Source: Malachius bipustulatus (taxonomy: Eukaryota > Arthropoda > Insecta > Coleoptera > Melyridae). From it: a stretch of 64,000 nt of DNA. Shown here one piece after another: positions 48,501 to 60,545 of the stretch (position 1 is the first letter of the stretch; each line of letters begins with the position of its first letter). Position numbers and translations under genes: made by a program. The stretch lies in assembly GCA_910589415.1 (NCBI GenBank), contig OU342639.1, positions 27,412,268 to 27,476,267 on the forward strand, read 5' to 3'. Under the pieces are notes generated by a model. That model worked only from the letters and a program-made list of their open reading frames with translations, ran no database searches and was not told where the DNA came from.

Positions 48501-51500
48501 AAAACTATCAATAACTTTTGCACCCCATTTCCTAGGTATTTTTATATTCAGAAAAATAAGAAAAAATTGCTAAAAAAAATCAAAATGGGGGGGGGTAAAA
48601 ATCAAATTGAGTCTTAAAATATGGTGAGGGTGGTGGTAATGAAATGACCTCAAGTTTTAATAGAACTTATTATTTATTGACAACTTAAAAGATGCCAAAT
48701 CACCAGTTTCCCTCTGAATTATGGATTTTATTCCATAATTATTCACACTGTAAATTCTTGAGTTCGAGGAGTCGTGTTTTAGCCCCCCCGCCCCTCCTTC
48801 ATCCCCCGGGATTGTTGTATTCTCCTGGACCGTTGAAAGAAGTCTCAAGGGAATCTCCGACTAAACGGCACGAGTGTGCTGTTCAGATTCTTGTAGTCTT
48901 GATTTTGAGCGGTAAGGCAATGTCGCAACATAAAAAAGGCGTGAAACAGGGATGCGTTCTCTTGCCTATCATATTATAACGAAGGAACGAGGAACACTAG
49001 AAATATTCTGGATTCGTATTTGTTTACCTTCTACAACATTACACACACACACGTGTTGCTCTCTCATTTTATGAAATTTTATTTTATTAAAATTTATGAA
49101 AATGGAACATTCCGATCAATCTCACCCCAAAAGACGATAGTTATTTCCATTGTTCTATAAAAGTTGGACAAAGTCTCTACAGGGTTACTGGTAACTGGAT
49201 ACATTCCTTTGGTGATCTGATAAAACAAGAGGTAAGGAATAAATTAACCCCAACATGCACTATACAAAACTCAATAGATTTTGAGATATTTCCATTTTCA
49301 ACTTTTCTTAAAAAACTGGTTTCAAATGTCTTGAAATGTTATTTTCAAAAAATCTACTTTAACTTTTTGATTTCTTTTTTGCTGGAATAATTGTCCAATA
49401 CTATGCTTCCTTCTGGATTAAAAAATATCCTGAGGTATTTCGATCGTGTGAAAATTTCAAAGAAAAACTTTCACAAATTATTTTTTTTAAATTAGATTTA
49501 AAAGTTTTTACAAGTTATTTTCGCAAAATTGTCAAGGCAACTTGCGTACAAATTGTTTTAAAAACTTTCTTAGTGTAGTAGCTATCTAACAAGGTACGAA
49601 TCTTGTACAAGAATAACAGAATCTCCCCGCTATGTACCGTTACCGAGGAACAAATCCTTAAGTCGGGACGTTTTTAAAAAAATACGGCCCTGAACGGGGG
49701 TCTTAAAATTCTCGGATCCGGCCCATCTTCAACAGGTCGTATTTGGGGGTCCCGAACTTCGTCCCTACCAAGTTTCGTCCCGATCGGTAAAACTTTCAGA
49801 CACTAAGAGTGTTTCCTAGGCTATTCCCGAAAAATCCCGAAATTCCCGAAAAAATGACACTTCCCGGGAACGGATCCCGCTCATTTTCAATGGGCATCGT
49901 GCCACGGTGCGCCTCTTCAATCGAGCCAAATTTCAACTTTCCCACATGAAAACTGGCGGCTCTAGAGTGTTTCCTAGCAAAGTCACAGAAGTTTCGTAAG
50001 TATACGTATTCTTGTGCCCGAAAAATGTCTGTCTGTCGGTCTGTCTGTCTGTGACTTTGCTAGGAAACACTCTAGAGCCGCCAGTTTTCATGTGGGAAAG
50101 TTGAAATTTGGCTTGATTGAATAGGCGCACCGTGGCACGGTGCTTATTGAAAATGAGCGGGATCCGTTCCCGGGAAGTGTCATTTTTTCGGGAATTTCGG
50201 GATTTTTCGGGAATAGCCTAGTAATAGCCACTCTAAGTGTCTGAAAGTTTTACCGATCGGGACGAAACTTGGTAGGGACGAAGCTCGTGACCCCCAAATA
50301 CGACCTATTGAAAATGGACCGGATCCGAGAATTTTAAGACCCCCGTTCAGGGCCGTATTTTTTTTAAAACGTCCCGACTTAAGGATTTGTTCCTCGGTAA
50401 CGGTACATAGCGGGGAGATTCTGTTATTCTTGTACAAGATTCGTACCTTGTTAGATAGCTACTACACTAGGGAAGTTTTTAAAATAATTTGTACGCAAGG
50501 TGCCTTGACAATTTTGCAAAAATAACTTGTAAAAACTTTTAAATCTTATTTAAAAAAAATAGTTTGTGAAAGTTTTTCTTTGAAATTTTCACACGATCGA
50601 AATACCTCAGGATATTTTTTATTCCAGAAGGAAGCATAGTATTGGACAAGTATTCCAGCAACAAAAAAAAATCAAAAAGTTAAAGTAGATTTTTTGAAAA
50701 TTACATTTCAATACATCTGAAACCATTTTTTTAAGAAAAGTTGAAAATCGAAATATCTCAAAATCTATTGAGTTTTGTATAGTGCATGTTGGGGTTAATT
50801 TACTCCTTACCTCTTGTTTTATCAGATCACCAAAGGAATGTATCCAGTTACCAGTAACCCTGTATACAGTCCTGAATCCATGAAATAAAATAAAAAAATT
50901 CATTTTCGTTCAAATTTCAGGGATATAAATCAGAAATCAAATTGAATGTTTCTAAGTCTTAAAGCCGATTACTACGTTTTGCCCGTTGCTGTTTAGATGA
51001 AGTTGATAATTTATATGTTCAAAATTTATATAAAAGCTTTGAATAATGCCCAATTTCAGTGACTGGACCTGAGGCACGTCATCTTTCCTGCATAAGCTGG
51101 AAAGTGTTTTAATAGGAAGCGTGCCTGACTGCTCCACTGACGCTATTAACTTCGCATAGTTTACAGAGAAAAGTCATTACAGTTGCATCGATACTTTGCT
51201 GTATATCGGCAGCTGTGAGCTTCAACAATCCCTGCAATAAAATTTATGACGTTTATTTTGCAACAGTAGAAGCTTTTGTAGCAATTTAGTTACCTACTAA
51301 ATCATGATTATATAGGTATTATAAGTTAGGAATTAAGTACCTATCGCTCCAAGATTATTTTATAATTATTTCGTTTAATTCCGTAATAATACTGAAATTA
51401 TTTCTAATCTATTTCTAATGTTCATTCTAATTTCTAAATCGCTTAAATACCCGTGACAGCGATGGCAACCTTGACTTGAACAGGGCTACGAGCTACGACA

Positions 51501-54152
51501 CATGCATAAGATTAAAGTACTCACAGCAATTTCTCTCATCTTGTCCCCAGGGACAATCGACGACTCCATCGCACATATGCTCTCTGGTAATGCATCGGTC
51601 TTCCCCACAATGCACCATCCCTTCGCCGCATTTATTGCAAGACAACTCATCTGTCTGGTCTTGACAGTCGATGTGTCCATCACACAACCAATCTTTTGGG
51701 ATACATCGACGCCGGTCGCATTGGAACCCCGACGGACACACTGTTTTTTTTTTTTAATTTAGTAGACTATAAGTACAAGTTTTCATACCAGACTAAAATA
51801 ATTATATCCATATTTCTCCCGGAACGATAGAAAGTGTTTGATCTGGCTATAGACTTATGTGATGTTTGATTACAATACGTTAATAATTTGGGATAAATAA
51901 GCAATTTTAGGACGGAATGTAGACAATGAGCTTCTAAGGCGAGGATATTTTATTGTTTAACTAAGGGAAGGGGATAAAAAAATATACGTACTTTGATAAC
52001 AAAAGGAGACCGAAAGCTCTAAGTTCTCATTAAATTAGGAAAGCTTGAGGAACTCTGATGAAAATTTCAAGTTTGCTTTATAGCTGTCAAGCTTGTAAAT
52101 TTGAAGTGAGTTGTGAGCTATTCCTAACAAATCTAAATTAATGCTTTTAATAAGATGGGATATCTCCAAGTTCCAAGCTCCTAGAAACCACTTAATTAAT
52201 TTAAGATTTATTTCATCAAATTAGTATTGATTTACACTTGGTCGTCTTAATCATACAAGTTTCACATAATTATAAGGTCGATGTCTTATAAATATATATC
52301 AACTCACCTGGGATTTGAGCTCTCATTTTCGCCTTCATGAATTCGTGATGACCAACGCACCTGGTTTTGTTGGTATAATCAGGAAAAAGTCCGCAGTCTA
52401 AATAATCTGGCAAAGTGAGTCCAAAAACATCGAGGAAAAAACCACAACGTCTTTTAGTTTCTGAAATTCAATTTTTCTCCAAGTTACAGAAAATAATTAC
52501 CCTTGTCGTTGTATAATTATTATTTATACCTTGGCAAATATTCCGACATGGTCTTATGACGGATCCATGATTCCCGCATTTGGGTACGAAAAGCGAACAG
52601 AGAAAGAGTGCCGCTAGCTCATAACATCGCACGTCTACGACGGCATCATAAATCTCCAGCTCCGACTCAGCGTCGCGCTGTCCGAAATGGCCCATATAAT
52701 TAGGAAAAACGGTGAAATTGTACGGCACTTTATGATGGAGACAGAAGCTTACTATCACCGGCAAGCATATACCAGGTGCTGGGTTGATTCCTGCCATGAC
52801 GAATACATTTTTTGAAGCTGAAGCGTTGACCGCCAATTGCATAGCCGGTTGTGTGCTAGCAGTAGGATACGCTGCATAAACATACCCAAATATGTACTTA
52901 ATTGATAACTATCACCTATTAGCGCCAAAAAAAGGTACAAACATGCACGCATACTTATGTAGGTACTGACCTCTGAAATAGACCGCCATTCCTGCCCCTA
53001 TAGCAAACAACGCTACTGCGTTCAGTACCAATTGAGCAAACCGAAATCGAAGCCTCAGACGTCTATCATAAACACTTGAAGGACGTTTCATATCTCTGAT
53101 AATCTACAACATGACATACAAAAATAGGGTTGATTTTTGACCTGCTATTCAACGTACAAATCTATATTTCTACAAATTATATTATGTAGTGTGATTGAGT
53201 AAGTTGGTACTTATAGTGGATAGACAACAGCATGTGCATTCGCCTTTATATAATATAATATGTGCTATGTGTCTGTGCGATACATGCAATTCTGTGATAA
53301 GTGAATTGTGCAAACCTTATGGTGCAGTGACATATTAGATCCATCATGGAACTTGACGACAGTCTGTAGGCTGGCTGGTGTAGAAGCACTTTTCGTGATA
53401 GCATTTGTATTTCCAGTCGCGTCATCAGCAAAAACAGTTGCAGCATTATGCGAACCTGTCCTATTACGGCGTGCTCCAACTGCAGCAGCGACACTGATTG
53501 CTGATACTGTTCCCCGACGTTTCCCGTGAGTCTTAGCTGGAGGCGGTAGCAGAGGGGTCTCCATTGTCTTAGTGGTGTAGCTTGGAGATGATGTCTGACT
53601 GAAACTGTCGCTGGATATACTCGAGTCTTGTCTGATGTGTGGTTGGTCCTTCTTAGTGATCGTAGTCTGCTGCTGGGTACCGGCAGGGCATCTCGTACTG
53701 CTTTTTACGCCTACCGTAGGTTCTTTATTGTAATGTTTATTGTTGTTAGTTTGAACGGTAGACGAAGTTACGTCGTTTTCATGAAGCTTAGACGACTGCT
53801 CTATCACTGGACAATCGTGCACGAATTTTGAATTCATTTGAAGGAGTAGTTGCTGTTCTTGCGAGCGCAAAGGCGGTGGAGTTAAAGGCGTCGGTAGTTT
53901 GTAAGTAGTAGGAATAGGCGGCAGCTGCCGATTTTTGGATGACGGTGGAATCGGGGGAGGCTGAGCAGCAGATTTCTCAGTCGTTGGTTGTCGCCTGGAT
54001 TGATTTTGAGATTTAGGCTGTGAGTCGACCAGTCGTTTTACCGATGCGGTAACGCAGTTTCTCTTCGGCACCGCTGGAGGCCGTTGAGGTATCGGAGGAG
54101 GCATGGATACCTGCGATTCGATGTTGATAGCACCAAACTTTTTGAGGTTCAT
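45516..54152 (-). CDS. Corin: Corin-type type II transmembrane serine protease
   Basis: Twelve minus-strand exons: 54152-53316, 53103-52971, 52871-52530, 52460-52308, 51740-51525, 47636-47492, 47187-47009, 46672-46486, 46416-46263, 46204-46081, 46024-45876 and 45695-45516. Total 2799 nt, 932 aa plus stop, with all phases matching. The cytosolic tail of about 300 residues is rich in Pro, Ser and Gln. The membrane helix is about 301-322. The Frizzled CRD with ten Cys is about 355-475. Two LDLa repeats, each with six Cys and an Asp/Glu calcium site, span about 490-561. The SRCR domain is about 562-670. The trypsin domain starts at the RIVGG cleavage site (after Arg684). Catalytic residues are His727, Asp777 and Ser876. 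Asp870 predicts cutting after Arg/Lys. Mammalian Corin activates natriuretic peptides; the insect substrate is not known to me. Start: an in-frame stop lies upstream, and ATG 54152 is the first Met (an earlier reading uses TTG). Confidence 0.93.
48930..48978 (+). repeat. Possible scrap of a LINE reverse transcriptase
   Basis: Encodes [15 protein letters not shown] and then a stop. This resembles the GVRQGCxLSPxLF motif of non-LTR reverse transcriptases. It is too short for certainty. Confidence 0.3.
49178..50864. repeat. Foldback repeat J: 1.7-kb near-perfect palindrome in Corin intron
   Basis: Arms 49178-49988 and 50050-50864 (about 811 and 815 bp) surround a 61-bp loop. The left end is TACAGGGTTACTGGTAACTG and the right end its complement, ACCCTGTA. 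The arms look highly complementary throughout, with small differences such as a short insertion near 50220. The loop carries a TGTC microsatellite. No protein-coding frame of transposase type is seen in the arms. Confidence 0.95.
51161..51231 (-). other. Possible alternative terminal exon of Corin
   Basis: Acceptor TTTTATTGCAG|GG in the phase required after the LDLa exon. It would add [20 protein letters not shown] and then stop after FSL. Such a transcript would encode Frizzled and LDLa domains without a protease. The evidence is only the splice site and phase. Confidence 0.25.
51741..52307 (-). other. Corin intron between Frizzled and LDLa exons
   Basis: 567-bp AT-rich intron. Nothing else is seen. 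Confidence 0.8.
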
Positions 54153-54713
54153 GCGCACAACGGGATTAGAAAAACCATTTGAAACCAATTGCGCTGTTTA
54201 GTGACCGATAAACTACGAGTACAAGTCAGATGCGACCAAGCTTGATTACAAACTGAAGCTTCATACATAAGTGACGTATGTATGTATGTACCTATTTGCT
54301 TTGTCTAGAAGTATAAGGTATATAGACAAAGCTGCTAGTTATTACAAGAGGCACGCAATTTCAAAGGAACGTGCATTGTTTAGATGATGTCGCCGAAATT
54401 GAAACCACAGCAGCAGCTCCTTGCATATTTAAGACTTGAAAATCTACTTGCCATGCAGCCAACCTTGGGTAAAATCTAAATCTACAATACTCCCCTATAT
54501 ATTTATGAAGTATAAGTAAACATTTATGTTATATACTTAGTATATTCTATAACGGAATTGAAGATTATTTTTATTAACTAAAAATTTGGACATAAGCTAA
54601 CGTGCAGTTCTATAAATATCTAAGAAGTATATATAAGGCAGATCATGCTTTTGATTTTTTTTTTATTAATCCCGTCAGGTAACAATTTTGACGATGTGGG
54701 ATATATTATGTAC

Positions 54714-54909
54714 CTGCTTCTCCTGTTTGTAGGTCTCGGTCGTAGGATATTCGTTTCGGTTTGTAATAGCGGCGGTATGAGCTGAATGCCTCCGGGCGTA
54801 GAGATTTGAATTGACCAATTTGAGGCTGGTAGCTTCGGGTTCAAAGCGATTAGCCTGGTCTCCATCGAGTAAGTCCAAAAATATCCTCTCGTTAACCAAA
54901 CTACCCCAC
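54714..54909 (-). CDS. Corin: Alternative Corin N-terminal exon 2 (short tail form)
   Basis: A 196-nt open exon with acceptor GGTTAG|GT and donor CAG|GTACAT. It encodes WGSLVNERIFLDLLDGDQ and continues to TETYKQEKQ. It starts by completing an AG|G codon and ends in phase 0, the same phase in which the transmembrane exon (53103-52971) begins. It can therefore replace the 53316-54152 exon without a frame change. It has coding character (balanced composition, no stops), but I recognise no domain. The resulting protein would be 735 aa. Confidence 0.55.
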
Positions 54910-55558
54910 CTAACCAAAAATTACATTCTAGAATATGATGGTTATCTAAGATTTACCTATACGTAAGTATTTAGTATTTGGATGGTTGTAAAATGATCCT
55001 GAATAAATGGAAATTTTGATCAAAAAATACAACTGTTGCAAAAAGTTAACGCGAAGGTAAATTTAGTATAATAAATAAAAAAAAAAAACACTTCTATAGT
55101 GCGGGATGGCATAGAAATCCCTCCCAAGAGCTTAATAATTTTCCTAAGCCAAATGACTGAATAGGATTATTAAAGTTTCACTGAGTGAATATATTTCTGA
55201 TTAGAACCTAGTTATACAAGGACACGTCCGTCGCAGTAAAGCAGATAAATCTTGTTTGATCGTCCTTGTCGGTGCAGAGAGCTTAATTCCAGTTAACTGC
55301 CAACCACTTAACATGTTCGCAGACAAAATTCAGCAAAATTTTAGGTGCATGTCTGGGTCTTATGCAGAAATACCAGTATACTAACTTTTTTAAGTGCATA
55401 TGGGATATTCCCTCCGAACCATTTCCAAAATAACGTGTTAACTTTTTGCACGGAGTATTCTGATCAAAAATAGTTTCCCAGAAGTTGATAAGTTGTCTCA
55501 GAAAACTTTGAGGTGTAGAATAATAATTCCTAGTTGCGATTGCGAAAAAAGGACTGAC

Positions 55559-55608
55559 CTAGGTCGCGGCGACTGCTGTTGATGACGGTGGGACCCGCTG
55601 TCCGCCAT
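55559..55608 (-). CDS. Corin: Alternative Corin start exon (MADSGSHRHQQQSPRP)
   Basis: ATG at 55608 opens a 50-nt coding stretch with donor CCTAG|GTCAGT, leaving two bases that join the next exon as an Arg codon. The exon probably reaches up to 55663 (acceptor TTTGCAG|GTTTGAG), with the first part as 5' UTR. Together with 54714-54909 it gives an 82-residue cytosolic tail. Mammalian Corin also has alternative cytosolic tails from alternative first exons. Confidence 0.5.
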
Positions 55609-56249
55609 ATAGCTCTAAGCCACTGATGACATAGGGGAGAGGGACCGCCAGGGGTCCTCAAACCTGCAAAACTATTTTTATATCTATCCGTCTACCCATC
55701 AATCCCTTTATGCTAACTTTTATATGATCTAATAAAATACTATAGGTGATCTCGAGGTCAATACCTTGTCGGATGGATGTTTTGTTGATGTCTCCTTCCT
55801 TATATTATTATTATTATTCATTACATACTCAACTTGTTACAGATACATACCTAAGTACATAGCTTAAGGAAAACCTTTAATTTGAATTAAATGCATGTGG
55901 AATCGCTGAGCTGTATTGGCGGTAATTATTTGTTTACATTCTTCAGATTTAAATCAATCAACAAGATGAAAATTGGAAGCAATTTTCAGGTTTTCACTTA
56001 AACAATATTTAAGAAGAATCATAAATAATACAATACAATAATTCAATAACATAAAATAATAGATTTGTGAGAAAAGGAAATTTTGAGGGAGATTTTTTCA
56101 TTTTTTAATACCGAAATATTGAAAAATTAGAAACTTTAATATTTCCTTACTTACGTCTTCATACTTTTATAAATAAAAGCGTTGTTCAGAGCAGGAAAGA
56201 CCCGGATAAAACCCATTCACACTTAACCCTTCTAAAGAGAAATTATTAT

Positions 56250-56700
56250 GATTATTGGTAAATGTAAAAATTAGTAAGACGATTGCAATATTTTATATCA
56301 AACAATAAAAGCCAAGCGGTAAGAACCGACGGCGGCGTCTTTGGCTCCTTCAGAGAGTAATAATAACAAGCTCCGCGACGCGTGTCTGACCTGGTGCACG
56401 TCTTAACAACGTAGCACCCTTCCAAGCTCACAGTGAGAAGCTGACTGAACTGAAAACTGATAACTGTACTGACGGCTCGAGACGGTGGCGGTGGCGGTTC
56501 AGGCCTCGTGTTGCGCCGCCGCCGCCGCCCCACAGATCACCCGTCTCCAGCAATGCACTAGAACGCGGTTCCCGAACCTCCGGCGATGGTGGATTGCCCG
56601 AGGGAATTGAGGGACCCAGACAAACCTTCCTTTTCACGGACATAGCAGTAACAGGATTGAATGCAACAAGAAGCTCTATCTCCAGCTCCATCCGCTGCAT
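56250..56700 (-). promoter_or_regulatory. Possible promoter and first non-coding exon of Corin
   Basis: A GC-rich island in AT-rich surroundings, upstream of the alternative start exon. On the minus strand it carries several TCAGT initiator-like motifs (about 56430-56470) and a GT donor, CACT|GTGAGC. An open frame across it (90 aa from 56700) has low-complexity composition and no recognised domain. Confidence 0.3.
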
Positions 56701-56879
56701 GTTTTATTTAGTTGTCGACTGAGAGGTAGAATAAAATAAAAAGAAAGTTCCAACTTTTCTTTCTTGGACTTTTCTTAATATCCCTTACTGTGTAACAATC
56801 AAAAATCTAATCTGCAGACTCCACTTTTGCTAAAAATTGATGGTTTATTTATATTTTTTGATGTTGATGGCACATGTGG

Positions 56880-59600
56880 GGTTGCTGGTCCCCCATTGCG
56901 CGCCTCCTCGGGTGGCGGATAGGGGAATATCTCCAAGATATAAATGAAATACCCGAAGCGGATCAAAACTAGCATGACACGGGGCAGCAGCAGTGGCATT
57001 ACCAATATAAGGCTACTGAAGAATTACTGCCTTAAAGGGTCAATCCGGAGAAATCACAGGCGAGAGAACCATCTAGAATCTAACGGCTGTGGTGCGGAAA
57101 GCAATGAAAAAGTACCGCACTATATGTATGCTTTTCTCATGATAATCACACGGCTCAAAACAATCAAAGAAAGGCCATTAGTCAGGGGCACCCCTTCAAT
57201 GGCAGACGGTACTAAGGATACCCCCGTCAACCAATCAAGGGACTCGTCTTAAAGTACACGGAAACAAAGTTAGAATAGCAATTTGGAACGGGCGCAGTTT
57301 GTTCCAAGCAGGAAGCTGGACAACGTTTCCCAGGAGATGAAACGACTAAGCATAGACATACTTGGACTAAGCGAAGTTCGATGGCCTTATTCTGGAAAAT
57401 GTGCCACTGAAAATGATATCCCATATTACTCAGGAAATGCCGGCAGAGATCATTATAACGGAGTTGGAATTTTATTGAATGGTGACATCGACAAATCAGT
57501 CATAAATCTCTTACACTATTCAGATAGAGTCATGATGATTCAGCTACAAACGAACATCGGAAAGCTGAATCTGATACAAGTATATACCCCTGCGGCTGAC
57601 AAAGGAGACGATGAAGTGGAAATGTTATATGAGCAAATACAGAATATACTCAGCGCACGGAAAAATCGCGATTTAACAATCGTGCTGGGCGATTATAATG
57701 CTAAAATCGGAGAGGAAATGTATTAGGATTACGTTGACGATTTTCGACTGGGCGAAGGAAACGAACGCGGAGAGCGATTGATGCAATTATGTATGTACAG
57801 AGGAAGGTATGATAATTAGTAACACCTTTTTTAAACTACAAAAAAAAAATTGTATACGTGGAAGGCACTTGGTGATAATAAATGTTCCGAACTTGTAATT
57901 CTTTGCGTAAAGTTCAAAATTATAAGCAAGGACGGCACTTGCATTTACCGTCCCTTCTCCTACCACCCTCTCCTCGGTTTTCACGAAGAAAAACGTTCAC
58001 ACGTCTGGACGCGACAGAAAAACTCTTCCCTACCAGCTTCAAAGAAGTCAATCAACATCGGTAGTGAAATCTCGCTCATTCAATTCGGTGTCCATTACGG
58101 CTCTTCGTGAATATTACTCAACTCAAACTCAACCTACTAATTACCCAAACTCAATCTCTCGACTCTTATCTCATTAACCGGTAATTAAAGTGATTAGCCA
58201 TTATCGAATGCAGTAGCGGCTAAGCAGCGAATTCAAGCGACTGGCACCTTTCTCCAAGGTAATTGCATTATTTTATACTGCCTTGCTTTTGGTCATAACA
58301 ATAAAGCCCGAACGTTGCGAAACTAGATAGACCATATACTGATTAATAAGAAAGCCAGAAACAGCATTAAAGCAGTAAAAACATACCAAGGTAACTGACG
58401 TTGCTTCTGACCATAACCCTGTTGTTCTAGATAATATGTGTCTCAGATTAAAGAAAAAACGACAACATAAACATACGAAAGTTGCAACAACCAGGATGTC
58501 CGAGACAATGTGACTGCAGCTATAACTCAAACATTTCTTAGCTTACAGGGAGAAGACTTGGAAAATTACCAAAAGGGGTCCGTCATTAGAAAAACAATAG
58601 CAACAACCCAAGCGGAAACAATCGGAAAACACAAAAGGCAGATGAGACAAAAATTGATGACAGGAGAGACACAATAATAAGACAATACAAAAACAAAAAT
58701 GCTACTAAGTACAAATACAGACACAATTAAAGATAAAATACGAACAGCAAAAGAAGTCTGGATGGTTAAAAGGTGTACAGAGATTGAAGAGATAGGATTA
58801 AAGTATGATAGTTTTAATCTAAACAAAATGATCAAAGAGCTTGCAGGTATCACATCAAAACGTGAACCAAATATGATGAGAGATGAGTAGCTGGAACACT
58901 AATCAACGGCAAAGCCATCAACAACATCAGGTATGCCGATGAGACCGTTCTGATTGCAAGTAGGTACCCTTGAAGACCTGCAGAGGCTGGTAGACAGAGT
59001 GAGGCGAACTAGTAAAGATTATGGCTTTAGCGTAAATACAAACAAAACGAAGATGTTGATGATAGTATCTAAATCAAAGGACAGCATATGCCAGCTAGCA
59101 ATAGACAACAAATCTGTATAACAACTCACACACTTCAAATATCTTGGACTATAATTAAGGAAAGCAGCACCCACAGAAACGAAATCTTTGCAAAAATCGA
59201 GCAAAGATAGAGTAGTATTTATTAAAATGGAAGAACTGCTAACGGCCAAAAATTTATCACTAGACTAAAAACAAGAATGGTTCGCTGCTATGTGTTTCCA
59301 GTTTTACTGCATGGGTTGGAAGGAGCAAGTTTTGAACAGAATAAACAAAGAACTGGAAATTACGTTCACCGTCAAAAAAATAAAGCTTGAATTCCTGGGG
59401 CACATCACCCGAAACTCCAAATATGAATTTCTGCAGCTAATTATGCAGGGGAAAATCACAGGCCGTAGAAGTGTCGCCCGACGTAGGATTTCCTGGCTAC
59501 GTAATCTGCGAGAGTGGTTTGGTCACCTGTTGAACTATTTCGCATAGCCGCATCTAAAAGTAGAATAGCCATGATGATCAGCAACCTCCCAAGGAGATGC
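56880..59600 (+). mobile_element. Decayed RTE-like LINE (endonuclease plus reverse transcriptase remnants)
   Basis: A 5' leader leads into an open stretch (57239-57725) with apurinic endonuclease motifs: AIWNGRSLFQAGK, ILGLSEVRW, NGVGILLNGD, VYTPAADKGDDE and VLGDYNAKIG, then a stop. Later fragments in shifting frames include NKKARNSIKAVKTY (about 58345), the reverse transcriptase core GTLINGKAINNIRYADETVL (about 58890-58950) and GFSVNTNKTKMLM. The C-terminal part carries LEFLGHITRNSKYEF and ISWLRNLREWFG. Much of the reverse transcriptase N-terminal part is deleted, and about 57900-58300 looks like foreign sequence. It resembles the RTE-like group often annotated as craniofacial development protein 2. 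Inactive. Confidence 0.8.
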
Positions 59601-60221
59601 TGAGACCAAGAATAAAATGTCGATGAACACAAAAGTCGGTCTACATCATACAGATGTTGTGGAATTTTTAAAAAGTTACAACTCACTCCATCTTTGGCCG
59701 TTTTATAAGTCATATTTAGTGGGAGAAGGGGGTTAATACACCACTTTCTAAACTTTCTAAAATATACTCAATTGCTGGTGTTTTTCTTTCCTGAACCTTG
59801 ATGATTCTGTGTATTTTTTTGCCCCAAAGAAGCCCAAGGTCCAAATTCTTAGTTTCATCTAAATTAAATATCTTGTAGATCAAGCTGATTGATATTTTTT
59901 TTTTTTGTAGCTGTTTTTTGATTAAGCCTGTTCCTTTTACAAGACATGTGAATCCAACCGTCTTCTAGTTTACCATCCTTGAAGACGGTCACTAAGTTAT
60001 TCCCATTCACATAGATCTTGACCGTTTCTTTGCTTTCCGCTTTGAAAATAGTAAGTCCCATATTGTATACACTGTGATTTTTTCAGTTAGATCTTGTTCC
60101 TTGGTTAGTGTAACCACGTTTTGATAGATTGGAAAGGTTTTGGAAACAACTCTTAAAAAATATTAAGTGCCTTGCTTAAACACCTTTAGCAAGTCTTCTT
60201 TTTTCTTTGATATGCGAGTTT

Positions 60222-60545
60222 TTATGTGTAATTGAATTTTTTAAGCATATAAGACCTAAATATGTCCAATCTGCTTTTAAAGGATTTTACGCTGGGAGCA
60301 GAAACCAACTCCTGAGGCAGGGCATTCCTGGTATCAAAGACAACTGTTTGAAAAAAGGGTTTCCGAGCGGTTGATATTAATTTCTCCTTCAAGAGTATTA
60401 GCTTATGTCCACTTAAGCCAGATTGGTTTGGGGGGAAGAGATGAAAGAGGTTGATTCTTAAGTGACCCTTGAGAACCTTGAATGTCGTTATCAAGCCTCC
60501 TCTTTTGCGACATGCGTAAAAAGTGGGGAGGTTGAAGACCTCCAA
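60222..60545 (-). pseudogene. 3' fragment of a different LINE reverse transcriptase
   Basis: An open stretch of 107 codons, VFNLPTFYACRKRGGLITTF ... LFPPNQSGLSGHKLILLK ... NALPQELVSAPSVKSFKSRL. This matches the conserved tail of jockey/CR1-type LINE proteins (R..GDLI..FK.L, R.H...L, NSLP..VV.A.S...FK..LD). It lacks the catalytic part, so it is a 5'-truncated insertion. Confidence 0.7.

Larger units (their letters stand above)
47637..51524 (-). other. Largest Corin intron (3.9 kb)
   Basis: Separates the LDLa exon from the SRCR exon (phase 1, T|TG). It contains foldback J (49178-50864). The rest is AT-rich apart from a G run near 48590 and a possible LINE scrap at 48930-48978. Confidence 0.85.
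54153..56249 (-). other. Corin 5' region between alternative start exons
   Basis: Apart from the two alternative coding exons this is AT-rich. The stretch before ATG 54152 may be intron or 5' UTR: an AG at ACTAAACAG|CG just upstream is a possible acceptor. No other gene is seen. Confidence 0.5.

Noticed and set aside
49980..50060. TGTC repeats as a CRISPR-like array or miRNA loop
   Set aside because: It is a simple microsatellite in the loop of a long palindrome; there are no spacers, and the arms are far too long for a miRNA hairpin.
56428..56700. 90-codon minus-strand frame starting MQRMELEIELL
   Set aside because: Low-complexity Pro/Gly/Arg content in a GC-rich promoter-like island; no homology recognised.
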